From Galactobacter sp052108535 (GTDB lineage Bacteria > Actinomycetota > Actinomycetes > Actinomycetales > Micrococcaceae): DNA of 36,159 nucleotides. The position numbers and the translations under genes are program-made. Location of the stretch: the NCBI GenBank assembly GCA_052108535.1, contig JBQDZM010000028.1, positions 1 to 36,159 on the forward strand, written 5' to 3'. Below are positions 26,900 through 34,450 of this stretch, one piece after another. Numbering within the stretch: the first letter of the stretch is position 1; each line of letters starts with the position of its first letter. The notes under the pieces are model-generated. The model searched no databases. It saw only the letters and a program-made list of their open reading frames with translations, and had not been told where the DNA came from.

Positions 26900-28024
26900 A
26901 TGACTTCACAGGCCGTAGGGTTCGTCGGATATCGAGGGATGGTCGGTTCCGTCCTGATGCAGCGCCTGCAGGACGAGGGCGACTTCGACTCGATCGACCC
27001 CACCTTCTTCTCCACCTCCCAGGCCGGCGCTCCTGCCCCGGCCTTCGCCGCTGGCGCTCCCGCTCTCAAGGACGCTCACGATCTGGACGAATTGGCGAAA
27101 CTGCCGATCATCGTCACGACCCAGGGCGGGGACTACACCACCGCTGTGCATTCGCGGCTGCGGGCCTCCGGATGGGATGGGATCTGGATCGACGCAGCCT
27201 CCACGCTGCGCACTGCAGAGGACTCCATCATCGTGTTGGACCCCGTGAACCGCGACGTGATCGATGCCGGCTTGGCCGGCTCCGTACGCGACTTCGTTGG
27301 CGGTAACTGCACCGTCTCCTGCATGCTCATGGGCCTCGGTGGCCTCTTCCGCAACGGCCTGGTCGAATGGGCCACGTCCATGACCTACCAGGCGGCCTCC
27401 GGCGGCGGCGCCCGCCACATGAGGGAACTGCTGACCCAGTTCGGCGAGATCAACACCGCCGTAGGTGCGGAATTGGCTGATCCGGCAGCAGCCATCCTGG
27501 ATATCGACAGGAAGGTGCTGGCCAAGCAGCGTTCCGGCGAGCTCGACGCCTCACAATTCGGCGTGCCGCTGGCCGGAAACCTGATCCCTTGGATCGACAA
27601 GGATCTCGGTAACGGCCAGTCCAAGGAAGAGTGGAAGGCCGGATTCGAGACCAATAAGATCCTCGGCACCGGCGAGTCAGACAAGGTCGTGGTCGACGGG
27701 CTCTGCGTGCGCATCGGCGCCATGCGTTCCCACTCCCAGGCGCTGACCATCAAGTTGCGTGAGGATGTCTCCCTCGACGAGGTCTCGCGTCTGCTGGAGG
27801 ACGACAACGAGTGGTCCAAGGTGGTGCCCAACACGCGTGAGGCCTCCATGGAGGACCTGACCCCGGTCGCGGCTTCCGGCACGCTGACCGTGCCGGTGGG
27901 ACGCCTGCGTCAGCTCGAGATGGGGCCGCAGTACCTCTCCGCCTTCACCGTGGGAGACCAGCTGCTCTGGGGTGCGGCAGAGCCGCTGCGCCGCATGCTG
28001 GCGATCGCCCAGGGTCGTCTCTAG
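26900..28024 (+). CDS. asd: Aspartate-semialdehyde dehydrogenase, E. coli-type
   Basis: Reduces aspartyl phosphate to aspartate semialdehyde for lysine, threonine, methionine and diaminopimelate synthesis. The 374-residue protein matches the long enterobacterial form rather than the shorter type I recall in mycobacteria. Its start VGFVGYRGMVGSVLMQRL and DFDSIDPTFFSTSQAG parallel E. coli Asd. The catalytic cysteine is in GGNCTVSCMLMGLGGLF (C137), and the base histidine in RIGAMRSHSQALTIK. The ATG at 26900 is chosen for the leaderless spacing; ATG 26891 would overlap the -10. A perfect hairpin follows the stop. Confidence 0.95.
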   Translation: MTSQAVGFVGYRGMVGSVLMQRLQDEGDFDSIDPTFFSTSQAGAPAPAFAAGAPALKDAHDLDELAKLPIIVTTQGGDYTTAVHSRLRASGWDGIWIDAASTLRTAEDSIIVLDPVNRDVIDAGLAGSVRDFVGGNCTVSCMLMGLGGLFRNGLVEWATSMTYQAASGGGARHMRELLTQFGEINTAVGAELADPAAAILDIDRKVLAKQRSGELDASQFGVPLAGNLIPWIDKDLGNGQSKEEWKAGFETNKILGTGESDKVVVDGLCVRIGAMRSHSQALTIKLREDVSLDEVSRLLEDDNEWSKVVPNTREASMEDLTPVAASGTLTVPVGRLRQLEMGPQYLSAFTVGDQLLWGAAEPLRRMLAIAQGRL

Positions 28025-28057
28025 GCCTAGACCGCTCCGCTTTACGGCTCTTTCTTC

Positions 28058-28095
28058 AAATTACGGTGCCCACTTCACAGTGGGCACCGTAATTT
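28058..28095. terminator. Bidirectional terminator between asd and murB
   Basis: A perfect 16-bp inverted repeat (28058-28073 with 28080-28095) around the loop TTCACA. Its outer end is AAATT/AATTT, giving short U-runs in transcripts of either strand. It lies between convergent genes. It is the longest perfect stem in the window. Confidence 0.88.
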
Positions 28096-28124
28096 GTAGG
28101 TTCTGCCGTGAATTGGAGCCGACC

Positions 28125-29207
28125 CTAAAGCACGCAGCCAACCAGCTGCGGCTCGTGTTCCAGCCTGATCCCCCACGCCTGCTCCACGCCGTCACGCACG
28201 GCACGGGCGATGGCCAAAACGTCCTCGCTCGCGGCCTCGCCACGATTGGTGACGGCGAGCGCATGTTTGGTGGACAAGGAAGCCCGTCCGCCTGCAAGGG
28301 CCTCACCCGGCGTCCCCTCCAGGCCGAAACCCTTGTGGAAGCCGGCGTGGTCGATCAGCCATGCTGCGGAGAGCTTGACTCGGTCGGAGGATTCGGGGAC
28401 CGGGAACCGCGGGGCGTCCTCCGGCAGCGAGGCCACGCTGTCTTTGGCCACGATCGGGTTGGTGAAGAAGGACCCGCAGGAACGCGTATCGGCGTCGTCG
28501 GGATCCAGCACCATGCCCTTGGAACCGCGGAGCCTCAGCACGGTCTGGCGCACCAGCGCCGCGGAGACGCGCTCGCCCAAGGCGACCCCCAACGCGTCGG
28601 CCAGTTGCTGGTAGGCCACCGGCCGGCCCTCCTCCGTAGCGAAGAGTTGGAAGGTCACGGCCAGCACCACGTAGCGAGGGGCGCCGTGGTCGATGCTGCG
28701 CTTGATCATGGAGTCGCGGTACTCCAGGCGGAGGTCCCCCACGCCAAGTTCCTTGATCTGGTCCGTACCGCGGTCATACACGGTGACCCGGACCAGTCGC
28801 TGAGACACGTCCGCCCCGTACGCGCCGACGTTCTGGACGGGAGTGGCCCCCGAAGAACCCGGGATTCCGGAGAGCGCCTCGAGGCCGGAGTAGCCCTCCA
28901 TCACGCTTTGTTCAACGAATTCGTCCCACGGATGCCCTGCCTCCACCGTGACCAGGCTGGAACCTGAGGTGAGGTCGGGCTCGCCGAAGTCCACACCCCT
29001 GCTCGCGATCCGCACCACGGTGCCGGCGAAACCGGAATCGTCGACCACCAGGTTGGAGCCACCGCCCACAATGAGCAGCGGGGTGTGGGTCGCGTCCGCG
29101 GCTCGCACAGCCTCGACGATGGCCTCGCGGTCCTGGGCCTCCACGAGGGTGGTGGGCGGACCGCCCACTCCCATGGTGGTCAGGGAACTCAAGCGGGTTT
29201 CCGTCAC
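28125..29207 (-). CDS. murB: UDP-N-acetylmuramate dehydrogenase
   Basis: FAD enzyme that reduces UDP-GlcNAc-enolpyruvate to UDP-MurNAc for peptidoglycan. The 360-residue product has the FAD motif LLIVGGGSNLVV, then SGIPGSSGATPVQNVGAYG, the active arginine in EYRDS (R165), the catalytic serine in SCGSFFTNP (S246), and the C-terminal glutamate in HEPQLVG (E352). This is the type I layout. The start is GTG at 29207, overlapping the hadB stop by four bases. It is the last gene of the operon and ends near the asd terminator. Confidence 0.97.
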   Translation of the reverse strand: MTETRLSSLTTMGVGGPPTTLVEAQDREAIVEAVRAADATHTPLLIVGGGSNLVVDDSGFAGTVVRIASRGVDFGEPDLTSGSSLVTVEAGHPWDEFVEQSVMEGYSGLEALSGIPGSSGATPVQNVGAYGADVSQRLVRVTVYDRGTDQIKELGVGDLRLEYRDSMIKRSIDHGAPRYVVLAVTFQLFATEEGRPVAYQQLADALGVALGERVSAALVRQTVLRLRGSKGMVLDPDDADTRSCGSFFTNPIVAKDSVASLPEDAPRFPVPESSDRVKLSAAWLIDHAGFHKGFGLEGTPGEALAGGRASLSTKHALAVTNRGEAASEDVLAIARAVRDGVEQAWGIRLEHEPQLVGCVL

Positions 29208-29671
29208 GCGGCAGCCTCCGTGGTCCCAAGGGCCACGAGGGCCTGGGCCTTGGTGAGCACCTTCTCGTCACCCAGGGTGACGGTCAGATCCACTCTGACG
29301 GTGCCGGCGTCCGGGTCCAATTTGCCGACGGTGCCGACCACCGCGATCTCGGTGCCCTCCGCGTCCGACGGGTTGGAGCCCGCCGGATCCGGTACGGGGA
29401 CCATGGCGGCAAAACGCGTCTGGTAATCCACGACGGCGGTGGGGTCCCCCACCCAATCGGTGACGGCCTGGACCACGGTCCCCATGGTCAGCATGCCGTG
29501 GGCGATGACGCCGGGCAGCCCGACCTCCGTCGCGAAGCGGTCGTTCCAGTGGATGGGGTTCAGGTCGCCTGAGGCTCCCGCGTAACGGACCAGGTCGCCG
29601 CGGTTGAAAGAATACGTGGTGGAGAAGAGCTCCTGGCCCTTTTCCAAGGTCTCGATGCTGGGGGTGCTCAT
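29204..29671 (-). CDS. MaoC-type dehydratase, HadB-like
   Basis: A 155-residue hotdog-fold protein with the R-specific hydratase motif YAGASGDLNPIHWND; the catalytic pair would be D36 and H41. It resembles HadB of the mycobacterial (3R)-hydroxyacyl-ACP dehydratase, which works as a heterodimer with HadA. Organisms of this kind lack mycolic acids, so the acyl substrate is unknown. It lies one base downstream of the hadA-like gene and overlaps murB by four bases. Confidence 0.88.
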   Translation of the reverse strand: MSTPSIETLEKGQELFSTTYSFNRGDLVRYAGASGDLNPIHWNDRFATEVGLPGVIAHGMLTMGTVVQAVTDWVGDPTAVVDYQTRFAAMVPVPDPAGSNPSDAEGTEIAVVGTVGKLDPDAGTVRVDLTVTLGDEKVLTKAQALVALGTTEAAA

Positions 29672-29672
29672 G

Positions 29673-30119
29673 TCAGTCCTCTCCTCGAACCATCAGGGTG
29701 GAGAGCACGGTGGAGACCGGCTCGCCCGCAGCATTCACGAGTTCCGTGCGGGTGGTGACCATGCCGCCCGTTCCCACTGCGCGGGCACGGTCCACGTGCA
29801 CGGTCGCGGTGATCTCGTCCCCGGCCACGATGGGGCGGTGGTGTGTGAAACGTTCCTCTGCGTGCACCACGCGGGAGAAGTCGATACCGGAGTCTGGGTC
29901 GGTGATGTACGCCGCTTCGGCCTGCTGAGCGATGATCACGGCGAACGTCGGTGCGGCCACCAGGTCTGCATGCCCGGCCGCACGGGCCGCTTCCACGTCA
30001 ACGTGGACGGGGTGCGTTGCGCCCACGGCGAGCGCGAATTCCCTGACCTTCTCCCGACCCACTTGATACGGCGCGGCTGCCGGATAGGCGCTGCCCTGCA
30101 ATTGCGTGTTGATGCTCAA
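29673..30119 (-). CDS. MaoC-type dehydratase partner, HadA-like
   Basis: A 148-residue hotdog protein of the HadA/UPF0336 family; VGREKVREFALAVGATHPVHVD is characteristic. The family usually lacks the full catalytic pair and pairs with a HadB-like subunit, here the next gene. The start is TTG at 30119, overlapping the previous gene's stop as TTGA; GGAAGGGGAAT lies upstream at suitable distance. In M. tuberculosis hadA-hadB adjoin tRNA-Trp–secE–nusG; here the two sets are about 16 kb apart. Confidence 0.87.
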   Translation of the reverse strand: MSINTQLQGSAYPAAAPYQVGREKVREFALAVGATHPVHVDVEAARAAGHADLVAAPTFAVIIAQQAEAAYITDPDSGIDFSRVVHAEERFTHHRPIVAGDEITATVHVDRARAVGTGGMVTTRTELVNAAGEPVSTVLSTLMVRGED

Positions 30120-30376
30120 CGCTTATTCCCCTTCCGGGTGTCTGATCTCTGGGGAGTCCGGGACCGCAGCGTCTTGCGGGCCGAGGAGAAACGCACCGCG
30201 TAACCCACAAGATGGCACACGATGCCCAAGGCCATCAGCCCCACACCGGTGAAGATCACGAACTTGGTGTCCGTCGCGACGCCGATCATTGCCACGAGAA
30301 TTCCCAGTCCCATCAGGGACAGTGCCCCGAGCAAGGTCACCTTCGTCGCGGTGGAGGCGGTCTCCCAATCCAACAT
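30116..30376 (-). CDS. Small two-span membrane protein of unknown function
   Basis: An 86-residue protein with two hydrophobic helices (about residues 10-30 and 36-60) and a basic C-terminus (RFSSARKTLRSRTPQ…). No family recognised. The start ATG at 30376 is seven bases after TAGACT, fitting a leaderless mRNA; longer in-frame starts would read through the promoter. It is the first gene of the operon leading to hadA, hadB and murB, overlapping hadA by four bases. Confidence 0.75.
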   Translation of the reverse strand: MLDWETASTATKVTLLGALSLMGLGILVAMIGVATDTKFVIFTGVGLMALGIVCHLVGYAVRFSSARKTLRSRTPQRSDTRKGNKR

Positions 30377-30383
30377 GTTCACC

Positions 30384-30389
30384 AGTCTA
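30384..30389 (-). promoter_or_regulatory. -10 element of the hadA-hadB-murB operon
   Basis: TAGACT (minus strand, 30389-30384) ends seven bases before ATG 30376. The -35 area overlaps the TTGACC of the divergent promoter, so the two promoters may interfere with each other. Confidence 0.5.
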
Positions 30390-30404
30390 CGGGCACGCAG
30401 ATGC

Positions 30405-30433
30405 TTGACCGACTGGACGCCCTTTCCTAGGTT
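30405..30433 (+). promoter_or_regulatory. Promoter of the HAD-GH65 gene
   Basis: TTGACC (30405-30410), a 17-base spacer and TAGGTT (30428-30433) are close to consensus. Transcription would start near 30440, about 70 bases before the GTG, leaving room for a normal ribosome site (GGAAGG). It is divergent from the hadA operon promoter. Confidence 0.65.
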
Positions 30434-30510
30434 GGGTCTTGCCGAATGCGGTGCGCGAGCGTCCCCGTGCCGTCTCACTCCCTTCGTGACCCCTTTGCGG
30501 GAAGGACACC

Positions 30511-33500
30511 GTGACCAGCGAATTCCCCCTCCGTCTGCGCGATCTACGTGCAGTTTTGTTCGACCTCGACGGAGTTCTCACGCCCACAGCCGACGTGCAC
30601 ACTGCGGCCTGGAAGGCCACCTTCACGGACCTCTTCACCCACGTGGGGCTGGATTCCGCATTCACCGACGAGGACTATCTGCACCTGGTGGACGGAAAAC
30701 CCCGGTACGACGGCGTCCGTTCCGTATTGGTGGACCGTGGCATCGACCTGCCAGAGGGTACCCCGGACGACGCCCCCGGATTCGGCACGGTCTGCGCCGT
30801 GGGCAACCAGAAGAACACGGCCTTCCGCCGCATCCTCGACACCGAAGGCGTGTCCCCGTACGAGGGGTCCCTCGCCTTCCTAGACCACGCGGTCGAGTGC
30901 GGCCTGGAGGTCGCCGTGGTGTCCTCCTCGCGCAACGCACGCTCCGTGCTGGCCGCAGCGGAGATCGACCATCGTTTCGGCGTGATCGTGGACGGGCTCG
31001 CGGCCGCCGAGCAGGGACTTCCAGGGAAACCCGCCCCGGACACCTATCTGGCGGGGGCGGAAGAACTCGGCTGGCTCCCGGAGGAATGCATCGTGGTGGA
31101 GGACGCCGTCTCCGGTGTCCAGGCGGGAGCCGCCGGAAACTTCGGGTTGGTAATTGGTGTGGCAAGGGAGGCGTCGGCCGCTCGCTTGGAGGCTGCAGGC
31201 GCGGACCTCGTGGTCGGTGACCTGAGCGAACTCATCACCGACGGCCAGAACGCGGACGCCGATGCCTGGTCCTTGAGCACCGCGCGCAACGAGCACTCCC
31301 CCTCCCCGGAGGACGAAACCGTTTTTGCCACCGGCAACGGCTACCTCGGGGTGAAGTGGCAGGGCGCCGACGGCGGCCGTAAGCGCGAGGGTACGTTCAT
31401 CAACGGCCTCTACGAGGCGTGGAAGATCACCTACCCGGAGAACTCCTACGGCCAGGCCGAATCCGGCCAGACCATGATCGCCGCACCGGATGCCGCAGGT
31501 TTCCTGATCTATGTGGATGACGAGGCTCTGGAACTGGGCCGTACCGAGGTGGACTTCACCGACACCAGGCTGGATTTCGGGGACGGCACCCTGACGAGCA
31601 CCACCCAATGGCGCACCGCCCGCGGCGACCGCGTCAACGTGAAGGTTCGCCAGCTGGTCTCCTTTGAACAACGCCACCTGGCCATGTTCGAATACACGGT
31701 TCGGCCCCTGGATCGCGCCGCCCACATCCACCTGCGATCCACCTTGGTGGATCCCGGCGCCGCGGATGCGGTGCCGTCCCCCGCACAGTCCGACGACGCG
31801 TCGGGCACTATCGAAGACCCCCGCAAGTCCGAGCGCACCGCGGAGCACCCGCTGGTGCCCTCCGGGGCGGATCACAAGGAGAACGCTGATGTGCTCTCCT
31901 TCCGCGTGCGTAACTCCGGTATGACCGTGGCCGCCGCGGCCGCCCACGACCTCCGTTACCCGCCCGGCGACCATCACCATCTGCGCACCGGTACCCGCCG
32001 CGCGGAGGACCGGGTGGACACGTGGGCGGATATCGACCTGGAGCCGGGGCAGAGCATCCGGCTGGTCAAGTACGTCACGTACCACTCCTCACGCAGGCAG
32101 TCGTCCCTGGAGATGCGTGAACGGGCGCTGCGCTCCGTCAAGAGCGCACAGCAGATCGGTGTGTCAGATCTCTACCGTCAGCAGCGGCGCTGGACACAGG
32201 GCTTCTGGGAACGGTCCGACGTGGAGATCCAGGGGCCGTCCGCAGAGACGCAGCGCGCCGTCCGGTGGAACCTGTGGCAGCTGGCCCAAGCCTCGGCTCG
32301 CGCAGACGGGCTCGGGATCTCCGCCAAGGGCGTCAGCGGCAACGGCTACTCGGGGCATTACTTCTGGGACACGGAGATCTTTGTGGTCCCGTTCCTGACC
32401 TACACGAACCCGCAGTGGGCACGCAATGCGCTCAGGGCCCGCATCAACATGCTGCCCAAGGCCCGCCTGCGCGCCCGACAGCTGGCTGAACACGGCGCCC
32501 TGTTCCCGTGGCGGACCATCAACGGTGACGAGGCCGGAGCCTACTTCCCCGCCGGAACCGCCCAGTACCACATCAACGCAGACATCGCGACGGCCATGGC
32601 GCAGTACATCCGCGTGGCGGACGACCCGGAGTTCCTGTCCCATGGCGGCGCGGAAGTGCTCGTGGAGACGGCTCGGTTGTGGACCTCTCTGGGCTTCTGG
32701 AGGACATCATCCGACGGGCGACACTTCCACATCCACGGCGTCACCGGACCGGACGAGTACACGGCCCTCGTCAACGACAACACCTACACCAACGTCATGG
32801 CGGCCTTCAATCTGCAGGTGGCCGCCTACGTGGTGCAGGCCCTGGAGCAGCGCAGCCCGGCACGCTATACGGATCTGGTCGCGGCCGTCCAGCTGGACCC
32901 CACCGAACCCGAGGCTTGGGCTGCCGCGGCCGAAGGCATGTACGTGGGCTACGACGAGAACCTCGGCATCCACCCGCAGGACGAGTCCTTCCTCGACAAA
33001 GAGGTCTGGGCCGTCCCGAACACGCCGCAGCGCCGCAAGCCGCTATTGCTGCACTATCACCCGCTGGTGCTCTACAGGTACCAGGTGCTGAAGCAGGCTG
33101 ACACGGTGCTGGCCCTGCTGCTGCGCTCGTCGCGCTTCACCCTGGAGCAGAAGAAGGCCGACTTCGACTACTACGACCCGCTGACCACCGGTGACTCCAC
33201 GCTCTCGGCCTCCGTCCAGTCCATCATTGCGGCCGAGGTCGGCTACGCGGACCTTTCCCTGGAGTATTTCAACCATGCGCTGCGCGTTGACTTGGACAAT
33301 CTGCATCGCAATACCTCGGACGGTGTCCACGTCGCCTCGACGGGCGGTGTGTGGGCGGCCTTGGTGAACGGCTTCGGCGGGCTCAGGGACGATGACGGGT
33401 CGTGGCGTTTCTCGCCGCGGCTGCCCCGGGACTGGGACGGGCTCACGTTCCGGCTCACCCGGGCGGGCACGCGCGTGCGGTTCACGCTCACCTCGGCTGC

Positions 33501-33702
33501 GTTGGTGGCCGAGGTGGAGTTGGGGACTCGTCCGGTGACGTTCTTTGTCGGTGAGCGCTCCTACGAGGTGGTGCTGGACGGCGGCCCAGTCACCGTGAAG
33601 CTGGACGACCAGGGCCCCGCGCTCACGGGGCGGCCGTCCTTCTCCCACATGACGCGGCTCAAACGCGAGGACGGGTCCGTCATGGGGCCCACGCTCCCGT
33701 GA
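30511..33702 (+). CDS. Fused β-phosphoglucomutase-like HAD and GH65 disaccharide phosphorylase
   Basis: A 1063-residue bifunctional protein. Residues about 1-235 are a HAD phosphatase/mutase domain: AVLFDLDGVLTP holds D18 and D20, and VVSSSRN and KPAPDTYL follow. Residues about 250-1050 are GH65: the N-terminal β-domain starts FATGNGYLGVKW, the barrel includes GYSGHYFWDTEIF, and the catalytic glutamate is E749 in TGPDEYTALVNDN. GH65 phosphorylases split maltose, trehalose or kojibiose to β-glucose 1-phosphate, which β-phosphoglucomutase turns into glucose 6-phosphate; the fusion would carry out both steps. A poorly conserved, charged segment (about 410-458) interrupts the β-domain. The GTG start has GGAAGG upstream. 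Substrate cannot be decided by eye. Confidence 0.92.
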   Translation: MTSEFPLRLRDLRAVLFDLDGVLTPTADVHTAAWKATFTDLFTHVGLDSAFTDEDYLHLVDGKPRYDGVRSVLVDRGIDLPEGTPDDAPGFGTVCAVGNQKNTAFRRILDTEGVSPYEGSLAFLDHAVECGLEVAVVSSSRNARSVLAAAEIDHRFGVIVDGLAAAEQGLPGKPAPDTYLAGAEELGWLPEECIVVEDAVSGVQAGAAGNFGLVIGVAREASAARLEAAGADLVVGDLSELITDGQNADADAWSLSTARNEHSPSPEDETVFATGNGYLGVKWQGADGGRKREGTFINGLYEAWKITYPENSYGQAESGQTMIAAPDAAGFLIYVDDEALELGRTEVDFTDTRLDFGDGTLTSTTQWRTARGDRVNVKVRQLVSFEQRHLAMFEYTVRPLDRAAHIHLRSTLVDPGAADAVPSPAQSDDASGTIEDPRKSERTAEHPLVPSGADHKENADVLSFRVRNSGMTVAAAAAHDLRYPPGDHHHLRTGTRRAEDRVDTWADIDLEPGQSIRLVKYVTYHSSRRQSSLEMRERALRSVKSAQQIGVSDLYRQQRRWTQGFWERSDVEIQGPSAETQRAVRWNLWQLAQASARADGLGISAKGVSGNGYSGHYFWDTEIFVVPFLTYTNPQWARNALRARINMLPKARLRARQLAEHGALFPWRTINGDEAGAYFPAGTAQYHINADIATAMAQYIRVADDPEFLSHGGAEVLVETARLWTSLGFWRTSSDGRHFHIHGVTGPDEYTALVNDNTYTNVMAAFNLQVAAYVVQALEQRSPARYTDLVAAVQLDPTEPEAWAAAAEGMYVGYDENLGIHPQDESFLDKEVWAVPNTPQRRKPLLLHYHPLVLYRYQVLKQADTVLALLLRSSRFTLEQKKADFDYYDPLTTGDSTLSASVQSIIAAEVGYADLSLEYFNHALRVDLDNLHRNTSDGVHVASTGGVWAALVNGFGGLRDDDGSWRFSPRLPRDWDGLTFRLTRAGTRVRFTLTSAALVAEVELGTRPVTFFVGERSYEVVLDGGPVTVKLDDQGPALTGRPSFSHMTRLKREDGSVMGPTLP

Positions 33703-34397
33703 TCGTAATGCCGGCCCCGACGTCCATCAAGGCCGTCGGGTTCGACCTGGACGACACGTTGTTGGACCACTCCGGCGCCGCACGCACCGGACTCCAGCGC
33801 GCGGTGGCGCAATGGGGTGGCACGTACAGTGCCGAGGTGCACGATAGCTGGGACTCCATCGCCTCCAGACACTTCGAACGGTGGCGTTCAGGCCTCATCG
33901 ATTTCGACGAGCAGCGCCGCGAACGACTCCGGGACTTCCTGCCCCTGATCGGTGTGGCGCTGCCGCAATCCGCGGACGGCGTGGACGAGGTCTTCAGCAC
34001 CTACCGCCACGCCTACCGCGCTGCGTGGGCCGTGTTCCCTGTCGTCATCGACTTGTTGAGTTCGTTGCGGGCTGCTGGCTACGCCACCGGCCTGCTGACC
34101 AATGGCGATGAGGAACAGCAACTGGACAAGTTGGACTCCACCGGCTTGGAACCACACCTGGATGCTGTGTGCATCTCCGGCGCCATCGGAGTCCAGAAAC
34201 CGGATCCGAGGGCTTTCGGTCTCCTGGCCCAGAAGCTACGGGTTGACGCTTCTCAGGTGCTCTTCGTCGGGGACAGTACGAAACACGATGTAAACGACGC
34301 CGTGGCAGCCGGGATGAAGGCACTGCTCGTGGACCGGACAGCCGGGCATGCCGACGGGATCGCGGCCTCCGTGGCGGGGGCCTTGAGTCGCGCTTGA
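33699..34397 (+). CDS. HAD-family hydrolase
   Basis: A 232-residue HAD phosphatase. Motif I is AVGFDLDDTLLDHSG with the nucleophile D16 and D18; motif II is GLLTNGDE; motif III/IV is VQKPDPRAF and LFVGDSTKHDVNDAVAAGM. A helical cap (about residues 25-100) suggests a small-molecule phosphatase. The GTG overlaps the preceding stop as GTGA; an ATG at 33708 is possible. Coupling to the GH65 fusion suggests a role in sugar-phosphate metabolism, but the substrate is unknown. The DLDDT motif differs from the mutase-type domain of its neighbour. Confidence 0.88.
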   Translation: MIVMPAPTSIKAVGFDLDDTLLDHSGAARTGLQRAVAQWGGTYSAEVHDSWDSIASRHFERWRSGLIDFDEQRRERLRDFLPLIGVALPQSADGVDEVFSTYRHAYRAAWAVFPVVIDLLSSLRAAGYATGLLTNGDEEQQLDKLDSTGLEPHLDAVCISGAIGVQKPDPRAFGLLAQKLRVDASQVLFVGDSTKHDVNDAVAAGMKALLVDRTAGHADGIAASVAGALSRA

Positions 34398-34450
34398 GCC
34401 CCAGTTCGCCGCGGTAGCGGAAGCAGTACTCATGCGGCACTATTGCGCCG

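Noticed and set aside
30377..30478. Longer start for the 86-residue membrane protein
   Set aside because: The extra residues would be encoded by the promoter region, including both promoter elements, and look like random Arg-rich sequence.
34398..34450. Terminator between the HAD hydrolase and the PKD gene
   Set aside because: No stable stem was found between the two convergent stops; the CCCGG-GCAG-CCGGG pairing lies inside the PKD coding end.
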